Shown: positions 1 to 8,130, counted from the stretch's first letter. The stretch: 64,000 bases of DNA from Longimicrobium sp. (GCA_036377595.1 DASUYB010000104.1:1-64000), one strand, 5' to 3'. A program made the numbers and translations. Notes: a model not told the origin generated them from the letters alone.

Positions 1-206
1 AGTGCGAGAGTGCGAGAGTGCGAGAGTGCGAGAGTGCGAGAGTGCGAGAGTGCGAGAGTGCGAGAGTGCGAGAGTGCGAGAGTGCGAGAGTGCGAGAGTG
101 CGAGAGTGCGAGAGTGCGAGAGTGCGAGAGTGCGAGAGTGCGAAGGTGCGAGAGTGCGAAGGTGCACGGATACTCTCGCACTTTCGCACCTTCGCACCTT
201 CGCACC
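1..206. repeat. 8-bp tandem array with hairpin end
   Basis: About twenty head-to-tail copies of an 8-base unit (AGTGCGAG, drifting to GTGCGAAG near the right end) run from the window edge to about 165. They are followed after a short spacer by inverted units of the form TCTCGCAC / TTTCGCAC to about 206. The array can therefore fold into a long hairpin. All six-frame translations across it are repetitive and no gene is claimed. The array is cut by the window start, so its full length is unknown. The same unit recurs at 663, 2200 and 58497. Confidence 0.95.
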
Positions 207-299
207 AGGTGTCACCGGTGTGGCGCCCTTCGTGCAAATCCCAGACGGCGGGAGGCGCGGATGCGCCTCCCGCCATCCTTTTCACCGCATGATCAGCCG

Positions 300-662
300 A
301 TGAACGTGCATTCGCTCCGCCGCCGCGCCGTCCTGGTGGCGCTCCTGCTCGTCTCCGCCTGCGCCACCGCGGGACAGAACGACGCCGGCACCGCCTCCTC
401 GGGCGCGCGCCCGCGCACCACGGTGGTGGTGCGGAACACCAACTTCAGCGCCTTCACCATCTACGCCGTCAACGGCACCGAGCGCCGCCGCCTGGGCGTG
501 GTGCAGCCCGCGTCGTCGGCCACCTTCGTCATCCCCGCGGGGATGGTGGTGGGCGTCAGCAACATGCGCTTCGTGGCCGACCCCATCGGCAGCGACGCCG
601 TCTCCAGCACCTACAATCTCCCCGTGAACGAGGGGGATACGCTGGAATTGACGATCAACTAG
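300..662 (+). CDS. Small putative lipoprotein
   Basis: A 120-residue protein of unknown function. The N-terminus is basic, then hydrophobic, and ends in a lipobox-like VSAC with Cys21, which predicts export and lipid attachment. The remainder is Val/Thr/Asn-rich with alternating polarity and probably folds as a small beta-sandwich. ATG 300 is chosen because the signal peptide starts there; longer in-frame extensions only read through the 8-bp array. The stop codon abuts the next 8-bp hairpin. No enzymatic motif is visible, so structural or envelope role is as far as I would go. Confidence 0.72.
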   Translation: MNVHSLRRRAVLVALLLVSACATAGQNDAGTASSGARPRTTVVVRNTNFSAFTIYAVNGTERRRLGVVQPASSATFVIPAGMVVGVSNMRFVADPIGSDAVSSTYNLPVNEGDTLELTIN

Positions 663-743
663 GTGCGAGAGTGCGAAAGTGCGAAGGTGCGAGAGTACCC
701 TGCGCACTCTCGCACCCTCGCACTTTCGCACCCTCGCACTCTC
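663..743. repeat. 8-bp-unit hairpin
   Basis: Four GTGCGARR units are followed by a short loop and five inverted units (CACTCTCG, CACTTTCG, CACCCTCG). The whole forms an imperfect palindrome placed exactly between two convergent stop codons (662 and 745), where it could act as a bidirectional transcription terminator. Confidence 0.9.
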
Positions 744-744
744 C

Positions 745-1281
745 TCAGAGGCGGATGCGCACGCCCACGTCGCCGCGCACGTAGCTGGCGTCGCCGTGAT
801 GCACCCAGCTGACGCCGGGGGTCAGCGACAGCGGTCCGAAGCCGAAGCCCAGCCCGGCGCCCACCTCCACGCCCGTGCTCCAGCCGTCGTCGATGCTCGT
901 GGCGGTGCCCGACACCTCCAGGTTGTGCACCACCACGCCGCCCTTGATCCACGGATCGATGGGGATCAGCGGCGTGGGGATCCCCACGCGCACCCCCGCG
1001 TCGAAACCGCTGTCCTTGAACTCGCCGCTCGAGCCCTCGGCGTCGAACTGCGCGTAGCTGTAGCCGCCGTAGATGCCGATCACCGGGATGGCGTGGTAGG
1101 TCACGCTGCCGCCCACGGTGAAGCCGGGGTTCGCGGCGTCGTTGAAGTCGCCCTGCGGCAGCGCCACGCCCGCGCGCGCCTCGAAGGAGAACGGCGTGAT
1201 GTGCGGGATCTGCGCGCGCGCCGGGCCGGCCAGCAGCGCCACGCCCGCCAGGGCGGCAATGCCGACGGAAAGCTTCTTCAT
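745..1281 (-). CDS. Outer-membrane beta-barrel protein
   Basis: A 178-residue exported protein with a Sec signal peptide ending near PARA-Q. It continues as alternating amphipathic strands rich in Gly and aromatic residues and ends in IRL, as expected for a small OmpW/OmpX-size barrel. It starts with FSFEARAGVALPQGDF, a phrase echoed in the neighbour at 1549. Two ATGs lie six bases apart (1287 and 1281). The strong GAGGAGGG ribosome site is too close to the first and ideally spaced for the second, so 1281 is used. An 11-bp GC hairpin (1321-1352) and an ACGATA (minus-strand TATCGT) candidate -10 at 1356-1361 lie upstream. Function beyond outer-membrane structure or porin is unknown. Confidence 0.82.
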   Translation of the reverse strand: MKKLSVGIAALAGVALLAGPARAQIPHITPFSFEARAGVALPQGDFNDAANPGFTVGGSVTYHAIPVIGIYGGYSYAQFDAEGSSGEFKDSGFDAGVRVGIPTPLIPIDPWIKGGVVVHNLEVSGTATSIDDGWSTGVEVGAGLGFGFGPLSLTPGVSWVHHGDASYVRGDVGVRIRL

Positions 1282-1455
1282 CTCCATCCCTCCTCAGGAG
1301 TCGTCAGTCAGGGTGATACAGCCGCGCCGGCGAAACCCTCTGCCGGCGCGGCAGCACGATAACGCCCGCCGCGGCGGACGCGAAAGGAGAACGCAACCGC
1401 GCCGCCGCGGGTTTCATCTTCTTCCACGATTCCGTCGCGGACAGGGCACCGATGG

Positions 1456-1532
1456 ATCTCACGCAGAGGCCGCAGAGGTCGCAGAGGAGTAGTGTCGATC
1501 CCTCTGCGACCTCTGCGGCCTCTGCGTGAGAT
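1456..1532. repeat. 9-bp-unit palindrome (CACGCAGAGG family)
   Basis: Perfect 32-base inverted repeat: arms 1456-1487 and 1501-1532 around a 13-base loop. Each arm is itself three imperfect 9-base units of the type CGCAGAGGC. It lies between two minus-strand barrel genes. Confidence 0.95.
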
Positions 1533-1548
1533 TCTCTTCTTCGTTCGA

Positions 1549-2085
1549 TCAGATCCGGATGTGAAGCCCCACCTGCACGTAGGCCCACTGGTCGTTCTGC
1601 ACCGTGCTGAACCCCACCTGCGGCGTGAGCGCGACGGGAACGCGGGGGATGCCGATCTCCGTCCCCACGCCCACCTCGAACCCCGTGGCCTGGTCGCCGG
1701 TGAGCACCTGGCCGCCGTCCGTCTCCGCCTTTCCCCGCTTGTAGACCAGGCCGCCGCGCACGAAGGGCGTGTACGGGCCGATGGGGCTGAACGTCAGCCG
1801 GATCCCGCCCTCCCAGCCGTAGAACGAGAGGTCCACGCTGTCCGCCCCGGCCGCGTTGGCGCGCTGCCACTCGTAGCCGCCGTAGATGGAGACCAGCGGG
1901 GTGATGCGGAAGATCACGTCGCCGCCGATGGCCAGCCCCGTCTGCTCGTCGTCCGCCGTCGTCGCGACGGGCGCCGCCACGCCGATGCGCGGCTCGATGG
2001 AGAACGGCGTCACCTGCGCCCGCGCGGCCGCGGGAAGCGACAGGGCGGCGGCCAGCGCCAGCAGCCCCGCGAGGGTCCTCTTCAT
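1549..2085 (-). CDS. Outer-membrane beta-barrel protein
   Basis: A 178-residue barrel protein with signal peptide MKRTLAGLLALAAALSLPAA and cleavage near ARA-Q. The mature start VTPFSIEPRIGVAAP resembles that of the preceding barrel, so the two are probably distant paralogs. Strands alternate hydrophobic and polar residues, with a YGGYEW hairpin and a final HIRI. The start at 2085 is the first residue of a clean signal peptide; the open frame continues upstream only through repeats. A candidate promoter lies at 2136-2164. The exact function is not identifiable. Confidence 0.82.
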   Translation of the reverse strand: MKRTLAGLLALAAALSLPAAARAQVTPFSIEPRIGVAAPVATTADDEQTGLAIGGDVIFRITPLVSIYGGYEWQRANAAGADSVDLSFYGWEGGIRLTFSPIGPYTPFVRGGLVYKRGKAETDGGQVLTGDQATGFEVGVGTEIGIPRVPVALTPQVGFSTVQNDQWAYVQVGLHIRI

Positions 2086-2135
2086 GGGTGGGTGTCGAGG
2101 GGAGGGGACGAGACGATGCGACGGGGACTGGCGGC

Positions 2136-2164
2136 ACGATACACCCCGCCACGCCGCGTGGAAA
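2136..2164 (-). promoter_or_regulatory. Candidate promoter of barrel gene 1549-2085
   Basis: On the minus strand TTTCCA (2164-2159), a 17-base spacer, then TATCGT (2141-2136). The start codon follows about 50 bases downstream. The same GGCACGATA context is found upstream of the neighbouring barrel gene at 1351-1361. Confidence 0.38.
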
Positions 2165-2199
2165 GGGAGATCTCCCCTGGAACGCGTCCGGCCCCCCAA

Positions 2200-2272
2200 A
2201 AGTGCGAAAGTGCGAAAGTGCGAGGGTGCGAAGGGTACTCTCGCACTCTCGCACTCTCGCACTTTCGCACCT
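2200..2272. repeat. 8-bp-unit hairpin
   Basis: Four GTGCGARR units are followed by four inverted units (TCTCGCAC / TTTCGCAC) with a 5-8 base loop. It sits between the barrel gene at 1549 and the end of the barrel gene at 2304. Same family as 1-206 and 663-743. Confidence 0.9.
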
Positions 2273-2303
2273 AGCTGATCGTCAGCCAGGGGCGATCGGG
2301 CAA

Positions 2304-2942
2304 TCAGAACTTGATGCCCGCGCGCACGCCGAACACCGGGTCGGCGCCCGGGTTGTCGACCCACTCCACCGTGCCGCCCAGGAAGAAGCGGTCGAAGTTC
2401 ACGTCCGCGCCGCCGCGGATCCCGAAGTCGGTCTCGGTTTCGCTCCCCTCGCCCAGGATGGGGTCGTCGATGCTGAAGCGGGTGATGACCAGCGCGGGGA
2501 TCACGAACGGCGTCAGCGTCAGGCTCTGGTCGCCCAGCGGCAGGGTGGCGCCCAGCCCCACCCCGATCGGCACCTGGATGACGTCCACGTCGCCCTGCGA
2601 GGCGAAGTCGGCGCGGACGTTGGGGCAGATCGACAGCGAGGGCGACGCCGCGGCGATGTAGGGCGTGAGGTCGAACGCCGCGCCGGCGCGGAAGGTGGTC
2701 AGGTCGTCGTCGTCGTCGCTGGCGAAGAGGACCCCGCCGTTGAGGGAGAGCGGCCCGTTGAAGTTGAACGATCCCTCCACGCCGAACTGGTCGACGTCGG
2801 GCGGGAAGTTCGCCACCCCGTGGATCTCGCCCTGGTTGTCGTGCGTGGGGAAGCCGGCGCACACCTGGGCGCTGGCCGCGCCCGCAGTCGCCATCACCGC
2901 CATCGCGGCCAGGACGCCGCACGTCGTCTTCTTCATCTTCAT
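2304..2942 (-). CDS. Outer-membrane beta-barrel protein
   Basis: A 212-residue protein with signal peptide MKMKKTTCGVLAAMAVMATA and cleavage near ASA-Q. The mature chain has repeated amphipathic strands, Asp-rich turns (ASDDDDDL) and a C-terminal GVRAGIKF ending in Phe, the classical BAM targeting residue. The start at 2942 has a well-spaced GGAGG. A Cys pair (VCAG, SICPN) could form a periplasmic disulphide. It is larger than the two upstream barrels but sits in the same minus-strand run, all separated by hairpin repeats. Substrate or role is unknown. Confidence 0.82.
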   Translation of the reverse strand: MKMKKTTCGVLAAMAVMATAGAASAQVCAGFPTHDNQGEIHGVANFPPDVDQFGVEGSFNFNGPLSLNGGVLFASDDDDDLTTFRAGAAFDLTPYIAAASPSLSICPNVRADFASQGDVDVIQVPIGVGLGATLPLGDQSLTLTPFVIPALVITRFSIDDPILGEGSETETDFGIRGGADVNFDRFFLGGTVEWVDNPGADPVFGVRAGIKF

Positions 2943-3351
2943 CCTTGTTTTCCTCCGTGAGAGGTCGTGCTCCAGGAATGCCCCGCACCGTGCCGCCGCG
3001 GGGCGCCCGCCGGGAGCGCCGGAAACATGCCCGCCTCCGGCACGCGCGTCAACACGCGCCGGAAGCGGACGGCGGACGAATCGCAAATCCCATGCGCATA
3101 TATACTTGGTCGAGGAACATGTGTAGTATGACAGGGGGTCTCGACGGGACAATTCGCGGGGAACGCATCCCGGCGGCGTCCGCCGGAAGGGGCAAGGGCG
3201 TCCACGGGCGAGGGCGTGCGCGCCTCTTGCGTAGCCCATGTGCGGGCGTAGTGTTGTACCAACCCCGTACGTCTGCGCCGGACGCCCACACCGCACTGAA
3301 CCCGCCCCGGGCCTGTCGCCCGCCGGCCGGCGGCGCACCCCACCGAACCCG
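2943..3351. other. Intergenic region between divergent genes
   Basis: No convincing gene. It must hold the divergent promoters of the barrel gene (minus) and the DhaL-DegV gene (plus). The only AT-rich stretch is around 3090-3135 (CATATATACTTGG and TAGTATGAC), the best place for promoters, but no hexamer pair is good enough to call. Confidence 0.4.
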
Positions 3352-5184
3352 ATGAACGGACCCACGCACCTGGACGGCGCCGGCCTGCGCGGCGCGCTGC
3401 TCACCGCCAACGAGTACGTGCAGCGTCACCGCGCCGACCTGAACCGCATCAACGTGTTCCCCGTCCCCGACGGCGACACGGGAACCAACCTGGCGCTCAC
3501 CGTAAGCTCCATCGCCGACCGGCTGCGCGGCGGCAGCGAGTCGTCGCTCTCGGCCGTGGCGCGGCAGGCCTCCGAGGCCGCCATCATGGGCGCCCGCGGC
3601 AACTGCGGGATGATCCTGTCGCACTTCCTGCTGGGCTTCAGCGACGCCATCGGCGAGCGCGCGCGCATCGGCGTGAGCGAGTTCGGCGACGTGCTGCGCA
3701 AGGCGAGCGAGCACGTGTACCGCGCGCTGGAAAAGCCGGTCGAGGGCACCATGATCACCATCATGCGCGCCATCGCCGACGAGGCCGAGCGGCTGCAGCA
3801 CGGCGACTTCGTGGTGCTCTTCGAGCGGCTGCTGGTCAAGGCGCGCGAGGCGCTGGCCAGCACCCCCGACCTCCTCCCCGCGCTGAAGGCCGCCGGCGTG
3901 GTCGACGCCGGGGCGAAGGGCTTCGTCCACCTGCTCGAGGGGATCTCCTCCTTCGTCGCCGGCGATCCCCTCGTCGCGCTGGACGAGGCGCCCGAGTGGG
4001 AGGCCGAGCCCGCGTTCGCCGCCGCGGCGGTCGAGTATCCCACCGGGGAGGAGAACTTCCGCTTCTGCACCGAGGCGCTGGTGCGCGGCGCGAAGATCCC
4101 CGAGGCCGACGCGGTGCGCGCGGTGCTGCGCGAGAAGGGCGACTCGCTGGTGGTGATCCGCACCGCCGACCTGCTCAAGGTGCACATCCACACCGACGAG
4201 CCCGACGACGTCTTCGCCTATCTCCGCACGCTGGGGCGGCTGGCCACGCACAAGGCCGAGGACATGCGCGCCCAGCACGCCACCGTCGAGCGCGCGGCCG
4301 CGGCCGGGCACATGACGCTGGCGCGGCGCCCGGTCTCCATCGTCGCCGACACCGCCTGCGACCTCCCCGACGAGATCGTGCGCGCGCACGGCATCCACCT
4401 GGTCCCCCTCTCCCTCGTCTTCGGCGACCGGGTGCTGCGCGACCGCTTCGACATCACCGCCGACCAGTTCGCCGAGGAGCTGAAGAACGGCGCGCATCCC
4501 GGCACCTCGCAGCCGCCGCCGGCGCTCTTCCTCGACGCCTTCCGCCGCGCCGCCGACGAGGGCGAGGCGGTGATCGGCATCATCCTCTCCTCCGGCCTCT
4601 CCGGCACCTTCGCCAGCGCGCAGGCGGCGGCGAAGCAGCACAGCCACGACTCCGTCCGCGTCCACCTCTTCGACAGCCGCGGCGGCTCGGTGATGCAGGG
4701 GTTGCTGGCGATCAAGGCCTCGGAGCTGGGCGAGCTGGGGTGGGCGCCGGAGAAGATCGTGGGCGAGCTGGAGCGGATCCGCGCGCGCACGGGGATCCTG
4801 GTGGTGCTCGACACCTTCGAGCGCGCGCTGGCCTCGGGGCGCGTCGGCCGGGGTCGCGCGTGGCTGGGGAGCATCCTCGACATCAAGCCGATCCTCGAGG
4901 TCGACGACGCGGGCAAGCTCAATCCCGTCGCCAAGGTGCGCGGGAAGAAGCAGGTGCTGGGGAAGATGATGGAGCTCCTGGCCAGGCGCGTGCCGAAGGA
5001 CGCGAAGAAGGTGCGCTTCGGCGTCTTCCACGTGGCCATCCCCGAGATCCTCGACGAGGTGTCAACGGAGCTGCGCGCGCGCTACGGGGAAGACGTGGAG
5101 ATCCTGACCGCGCCGGGGACGCCGATCATCGCCACGCACGCGGGCGAGGGGGCGTGGGGGCTGTCCTGGATGATCGAGGACTGA
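3352..5184 (+). CDS. DhaL (FakA-like) / DegV (FakB-like) fusion protein
   Basis: A 610-residue fusion. The N-terminal third is a DhaL/DAK2 nucleotide-binding domain: INVFPVPDGDTGTN carries the Mg-ATP aspartates and MGARGNCGMILS the following helix. A middle segment around ENFRFCTEAL...VHIHTDEP matches the linker domain of FakA/YloV. The C-terminal ~290 residues are a DegV (EDD) fold starting SIVADTACDLP, with SSGLSGTF as the fatty-acid carboxylate loop. In known systems FakA phosphorylates fatty acids held by separate FakB proteins; here kinase and carrier are one chain, implying an acyl-phosphate role feeding phospholipid synthesis. The start ATG 3352 begins the conserved region; an upstream extension is Pro/Arg-rich and unlikely. 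Confidence 0.88.
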   Translation: MNGPTHLDGAGLRGALLTANEYVQRHRADLNRINVFPVPDGDTGTNLALTVSSIADRLRGGSESSLSAVARQASEAAIMGARGNCGMILSHFLLGFSDAIGERARIGVSEFGDVLRKASEHVYRALEKPVEGTMITIMRAIADEAERLQHGDFVVLFERLLVKAREALASTPDLLPALKAAGVVDAGAKGFVHLLEGISSFVAGDPLVALDEAPEWEAEPAFAAAAVEYPTGEENFRFCTEALVRGAKIPEADAVRAVLREKGDSLVVIRTADLLKVHIHTDEPDDVFAYLRTLGRLATHKAEDMRAQHATVERAAAAGHMTLARRPVSIVADTACDLPDEIVRAHGIHLVPLSLVFGDRVLRDRFDITADQFAEELKNGAHPGTSQPPPALFLDAFRRAADEGEAVIGIILSSGLSGTFASAQAAAKQHSHDSVRVHLFDSRGGSVMQGLLAIKASELGELGWAPEKIVGELERIRARTGILVVLDTFERALASGRVGRGRAWLGSILDIKPILEVDDAGKLNPVAKVRGKKQVLGKMMELLARRVPKDAKKVRFGVFHVAIPEILDEVSTELRARYGEDVEILTAPGTPIIATHAGEGAWGLSWMIED

Positions 5185-5413
5185 CGCCGTCGCGATTCGC
5201 GGCGGCGGTGGAGTGAAACGCGGCGGGCCGTCCGATCGTCACACTCGTGGATGACGTCCGGACGGCCGCCGCGGCGCGGGAAGCAATCGACCGCACGGGG
5301 CGTGCGACTTGCAAAGCACGCCTCCATACCCGTCCAGACGAACCCGCAACACCCCGCCGCAGGGGCGCGTCCGCCGCCCATGCCGCGCGGCGCCCCGACC
5401 CTGGGAGGCGGTC

Positions 5414-5713
5414 ATGTACGTCCTGGTGCAGCACTACATCTCCGACCCGGTGACGTTCTGGTCCGACGTGCGCTACGCCGTCGGCGCGCTCCCCCCGCAC
5501 CTGCGGCTGCATCACGTCTTTCCCACCCCCGACGGCACGCACGCCGTCTGCCTGTGGGAGGCCGAGTCGGTGCGCGACGTGAAGGCCTTCATCGAGACGT
5601 ACGTGGGCCACGTGAGCCGCAACCTCTACTTCCAGGTGGAGAACCGCGACTCCATCGCCCTCCCCGGCGACCTGGTGCTCCCCGAGCCGCAGACGCAGGC
5701 CTCCGCCGCATAG
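5414..5713 (+). CDS. Small uncharacterised protein, ferredoxin-like fold likely
   Basis: A 99-residue cytosolic protein starting MYVLVQHYISDP with a GGGAGG ribosome site 5 bases upstream. The beta-alpha-beta pattern (LVQHYI, then a helix over VKAFIETYVG) and short length resemble dimeric alpha/beta-barrel (ferredoxin-like) proteins. I do not recognise the specific family. A longer in-frame start at 5309 would add a Pro/Arg-rich segment unlike the rest. Confidence 0.7.
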   Translation: MYVLVQHYISDPVTFWSDVRYAVGALPPHLRLHHVFPTPDGTHAVCLWEAESVRDVKAFIETYVGHVSRNLYFQVENRDSIALPGDLVLPEPQTQASAA

Positions 5714-5737
5714 CCGTGGCGGGGCGGGATCGATAGA

Positions 5738-5810
5738 CTGACGCGGAGGCGTGGAGGAACGTGGCGGGGACGCCGCGCGCTCCGCGTCCTCCGCGTCTCC
5801 GCGTGAGGCC
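5738..5810. repeat. Degenerate palindrome (CACGCGGAG family)
   Basis: Left arm GACGCGGAGGCGTGGAGG and right arm CCTCCGCGTCTCCGCGTGAG surround a GC-rich loop. A diverged member of the CTCACGCGGAG variant, whose better copies are at 40191 and 51460. Confidence 0.75.
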
Positions 5811-5844
5811 TTCTTTTCTTTCGATCGAGACGGAACCGCAGACG

Positions 5845-6705
5845 ATGAGCGACGGCGGCGAGGCGCGCAGGATCACCCGGTCGACCTTCGAGATCCGCCC
5901 CGCGGACGGCGGCCCGCCCCTGCGCGGCGACGTGCGCGTGGCGGAGGGGACGAAGCCGAAGAGCGCGGTGGTGATCGTGCACGGCTTCAAGGGCTTCCGG
6001 GAGTGGGGCCCGTGGCCGCCGCTGGCCCGCGCGCTGGCGCTGCGCGGCTTCGCGGCGGTGAGCTTCGACTTCAGCCACAACGGCGTGGGCGACGACGGCG
6101 AGTTCTCGCGGCTGGACCTGTTCCGCGAGAACACGCAGACGCGCGAGCTGGACGAGATCCGCGCCGTCGTCTCCGCCCTGGAGGATGGGTCGCTGACGGG
6201 GAAGCGCGTCCGCCGCATCGGCCTGCTGGGCCACTCGCGCGGCGGCGGGGGATCGGTGATCGTGGCGGCGGAAGACGATCGGGTGAACGCGCTGGTGACC
6301 TGGGCGGCCATCGCCGACATCCCCGGGCGCTGGACGCAGGCGCAGGTGGCCGCCTGGCGCCGCGGCGACGACGTGGCCATCGAGAACGTGCGCACCAAGC
6401 AGATGATGCCGATCGGCCCGGAGTACTGGGTGGACCTGCAGCAGAACCGCGAGCGCCTCGACATCGCCGCCGCGGCCGCGCGCGTGGCGGTTCCCTGGCT
6501 CATCGTCCACGGCGACGCCGACACCTCGGTGCCGGTGGACGACGCCCACGCGCTCTTCGCCGCCGCGGGCGACAACGCCGAGCTGATGGTGATGGAGGGC
6601 ACCGACCACGTGTTCGGCGTCCGCCACCCGTACGGCGGTCCCAGCGACGACCTGCGCACCGCCGCCGAGGCCACGCTGGAGTGGTTCGACACGCATCTTG
6701 CGTAG
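5845..6705 (+). CDS. Alpha/beta hydrolase (dienelactone-hydrolase-like)
   Basis: A 286-residue cytosolic alpha/beta hydrolase. Visible landmarks are the oxyanion loop [14 protein letters not shown], the nucleophile elbow GHSRGGGG, the acid in HGDADTSVP and the C-terminal His in GTDHVFGV. The start MSDGGEARR at 5845 follows a hairpin repeat; in-frame upstream codons read through that repeat and are excluded. Substrate cannot be deduced; an esterase or peptidase-like activity is probable. It stands alone between intergenic repeats and the ferredoxin promoter. Confidence 0.86.
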   Translation: MSDGGEARRITRSTFEIRPADGGPPLRGDVRVAEGTKPKSAVVIVHGFKGFREWGPWPPLARALALRGFAAVSFDFSHNGVGDDGEFSRLDLFRENTQTRELDEIRAVVSALEDGSLTGKRVRRIGLLGHSRGGGGSVIVAAEDDRVNALVTWAAIADIPGRWTQAQVAAWRRGDDVAIENVRTKQMMPIGPEYWVDLQQNRERLDIAAAAARVAVPWLIVHGDADTSVPVDDAHALFAAAGDNAELMVMEGTDHVFGVRHPYGGPSDDLRTAAEATLEWFDTHLA

Positions 6706-6732
6706 GCGTTCGAACGTTCGTTCCAGAGAGGG

Positions 6733-6761
6733 TAGACAAGGCGGGGCGCGCCTGCTATCGT
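6733..6761 (+). promoter_or_regulatory. Candidate sigma-70-type promoter of ferredoxin
   Basis: TAGACA (6733-6738), 17-base spacer, TATCGT (6756-6761). Transcription would start about 55 bases ahead of the ferredoxin ATG. Confidence 0.55.
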
Positions 6762-6823
6762 ATCGCCCCGGCCGCACCCGAACGTGTGAAACGATCCCCG
6801 AGAACCGCTGGCGGAGCACCCAT

Positions 6824-7060
6824 ATGCCGTACGTGATCGCCGAACCCTGCATCGGCACGAAGGACGCGAGCTGCGTGGAGGTCTGCCCCGTGGACTGCAT
6901 CTACGAGGCGGACGACCAGTACTACATCAACCCCGACGAGTGCATCGACTGCGGGGCGTGCGAGCCGGAGTGCCCGGTGCAGGCCATCTTCCCCGACACC
7001 GACGTGCCGCCGGAGTGGACCAGCTACATCGAGAAGAACCGCGCTCTGTCGGACAAGTAG
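6824..7060 (+). CDS. fdxA: Ferredoxin, 7Fe FdxA type
   Basis: A 78-residue ferredoxin. The N-terminal cluster region reads [18 protein letters not shown] and the second reads [16 protein letters not shown], followed by a short helical tail [11 protein letters not shown]. Spacing in the first motif is that of the [3Fe-4S]/[4Fe-4S] FdxA group rather than a symmetric 8Fe ferredoxin. It would act as a low-potential soluble electron carrier. It is monocistronic, with a clear promoter upstream and a strong hairpin downstream. Confidence 0.92.
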   Translation: MPYVIAEPCIGTKDASCVEVCPVDCIYEADDQYYINPDECIDCGACEPECPVQAIFPDTDVPPEWTSYIEKNRALSDK

Positions 7061-7077
7061 GCGGGGGTGTGCGACGC

Positions 7078-7118
7078 AAACCGGCCGCGGCGAGAGATCT
7101 CCTCGCCGCGGCCGGTTT
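7078..7118 (+). terminator. Rho-independent-type terminator of fdxA
   Basis: Perfect 17-bp stem (7078-7094 with 7102-7118) with a 7-base loop; AAACCGGCC on the left and GGCCGGTTTCGTTT on the right give a short U-rich tail. Confidence 0.85.
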
Positions 7119-7138
7119 CGTTTACAGAAAACTGAGGG

Positions 7139-7211
7139 GCCTCACGCAGAGGAGCAGAGGAAGCGGAGAACCGATCGGTTTCTCTGCTGCCTCTGCTCCT
7201 CTGCGTGAGAC
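7139..7211. repeat. 9-bp-unit palindrome (CACGCAGAGG family)
   Basis: Left arm from GCCTCACGCAGAGGAGCAGAGG and right arm ending CCTCTGCTCCTCTGCGTGAGA, separated by about ten bases. It sits just after the fdxA terminator and at the 3' end of the convergent transglycosylase gene. Confidence 0.92.
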
Positions 7212-7236
7212 CCTTTTCAGGATCCAGGCGATGCGG

Positions 7237-8010
7237 TCAGCGGTGCCGGGTGCGGCGGCCGAGGACCATGTCGGCGTAGCCGTTGTCGGGGTCGCCGCCA
7301 CGCTTCAGCACGCGGTCGACGGTGCCGGGGCCGCGGTTGTACGCGGTCAGCGCCAGCTCGGTGTCGCCCTCGTACTTGTCCATCAGCTCGCGCAGGTAGC
7401 GGAAGCCGATGCGCAGGTTGAGTTCCGGGTCGCGCAGCTGCCGCTGCGTCACGCCGCGCTTGAACAGCCGCGCGGTCGACGGCATCAGCTGCGTCAGGCC
7501 GATGGCGCCCACGGGGCTGGTGGCGCTGTTGCGGAAGCCGCTCTCGGTGCGCACCAGGCCGAACGCGACCTCCGCCGGGATGCGGTTGGCGGCGGCCGCG
7601 GCCGTGATGGCGCTGGCCAGCGACGGCGACACCTTGTAGCCGCGGTCGCGGTACTTGCCGGCCAGCTCCTCGGCCGTGCGGTTGCGCTCGCTGCGCGCCT
7701 TCTTGACCGACGACTCCGCCTTCTTCGCGGTGCGGCGCGACTCGGCCGCCTCCTTCAGCGCCACCCGCGCGGGCGGGGCCACCACGACGGGCGACATCAC
7801 CTGCACGGGCGCGGTCTGGAAGCGTCGGGCCATCTCGGCCAGCGAGCCCGGCGCGCCGTCGTGCAGCGCCTTCCCCGAGCCCACCGCCACCACCTGCATT
7901 CCCGCCACCGCCAGCAGCACCGCCTGCAGCGGGCGCGAGCGGAGGAGCGAGCGCGTGTCGTTACGAAGCCGCGTGCGCCTGCGCGCAGGGGGGTTCGCAG
8001 CTTTCTTCAT
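7237..8010 (-). CDS. Lytic transglycosylase (SLT family)
   Basis: A 257-residue envelope enzyme. It has a basic N-terminus, one hydrophobic segment (LQAVLLAVAGMQVVAVG), a charged helical linker and a C-terminal SLT/lysozyme-like domain. The catalytic Glu lies in LVRTESGFRNSA, followed by the family signature GAIGLTQLMPSTA and the AYNRGPGTV motif. It should cleave peptidoglycan glycan strands with 1,6-anhydro formation in the periplasm. The start at 8010 gives a normal signal/anchor and has an AGGAG upstream; a longer frame to 8130 lies beyond the promoter at 8102-8130. Confidence 0.88.
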   Translation of the reverse strand: MKKAANPPARRRTRLRNDTRSLLRSRPLQAVLLAVAGMQVVAVGSGKALHDGAPGSLAEMARRFQTAPVQVMSPVVVAPPARVALKEAAESRRTAKKAESSVKKARSERNRTAEELAGKYRDRGYKVSPSLASAITAAAAANRIPAEVAFGLVRTESGFRNSATSPVGAIGLTQLMPSTARLFKRGVTQRQLRDPELNLRIGFRYLRELMDKYEGDTELALTAYNRGPGTVDRVLKRGGDPDNGYADMVLGRRTRHR

Positions 8011-8101
8011 CGGAATAGGATGTCTCCTGTCTACGCAAGCAAAGATGCGGCGCCAGGCCAGCCGCCGCACCACGCCGTTTCGGCATTCAACATTGCCTAT
8101 C

Positions 8102-8130
8102 ATGATAAAACCCGTAACGCGTTGTGTCAA
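8102..8130 (-). promoter_or_regulatory. Sigma-70-type promoter of lytic transglycosylase
   Basis: On the minus strand a perfect TTGACA (8130-8125), a 17-base spacer, and TATCAT (8107-8102), about 90 bases before the start codon. This is the best consensus match in the window. Confidence 0.72.

Noticed and set aside
1-170. Tandem array read as CRISPR
   Set aside because: The unit is 8 bases with no spacers, and there are no cas genes.
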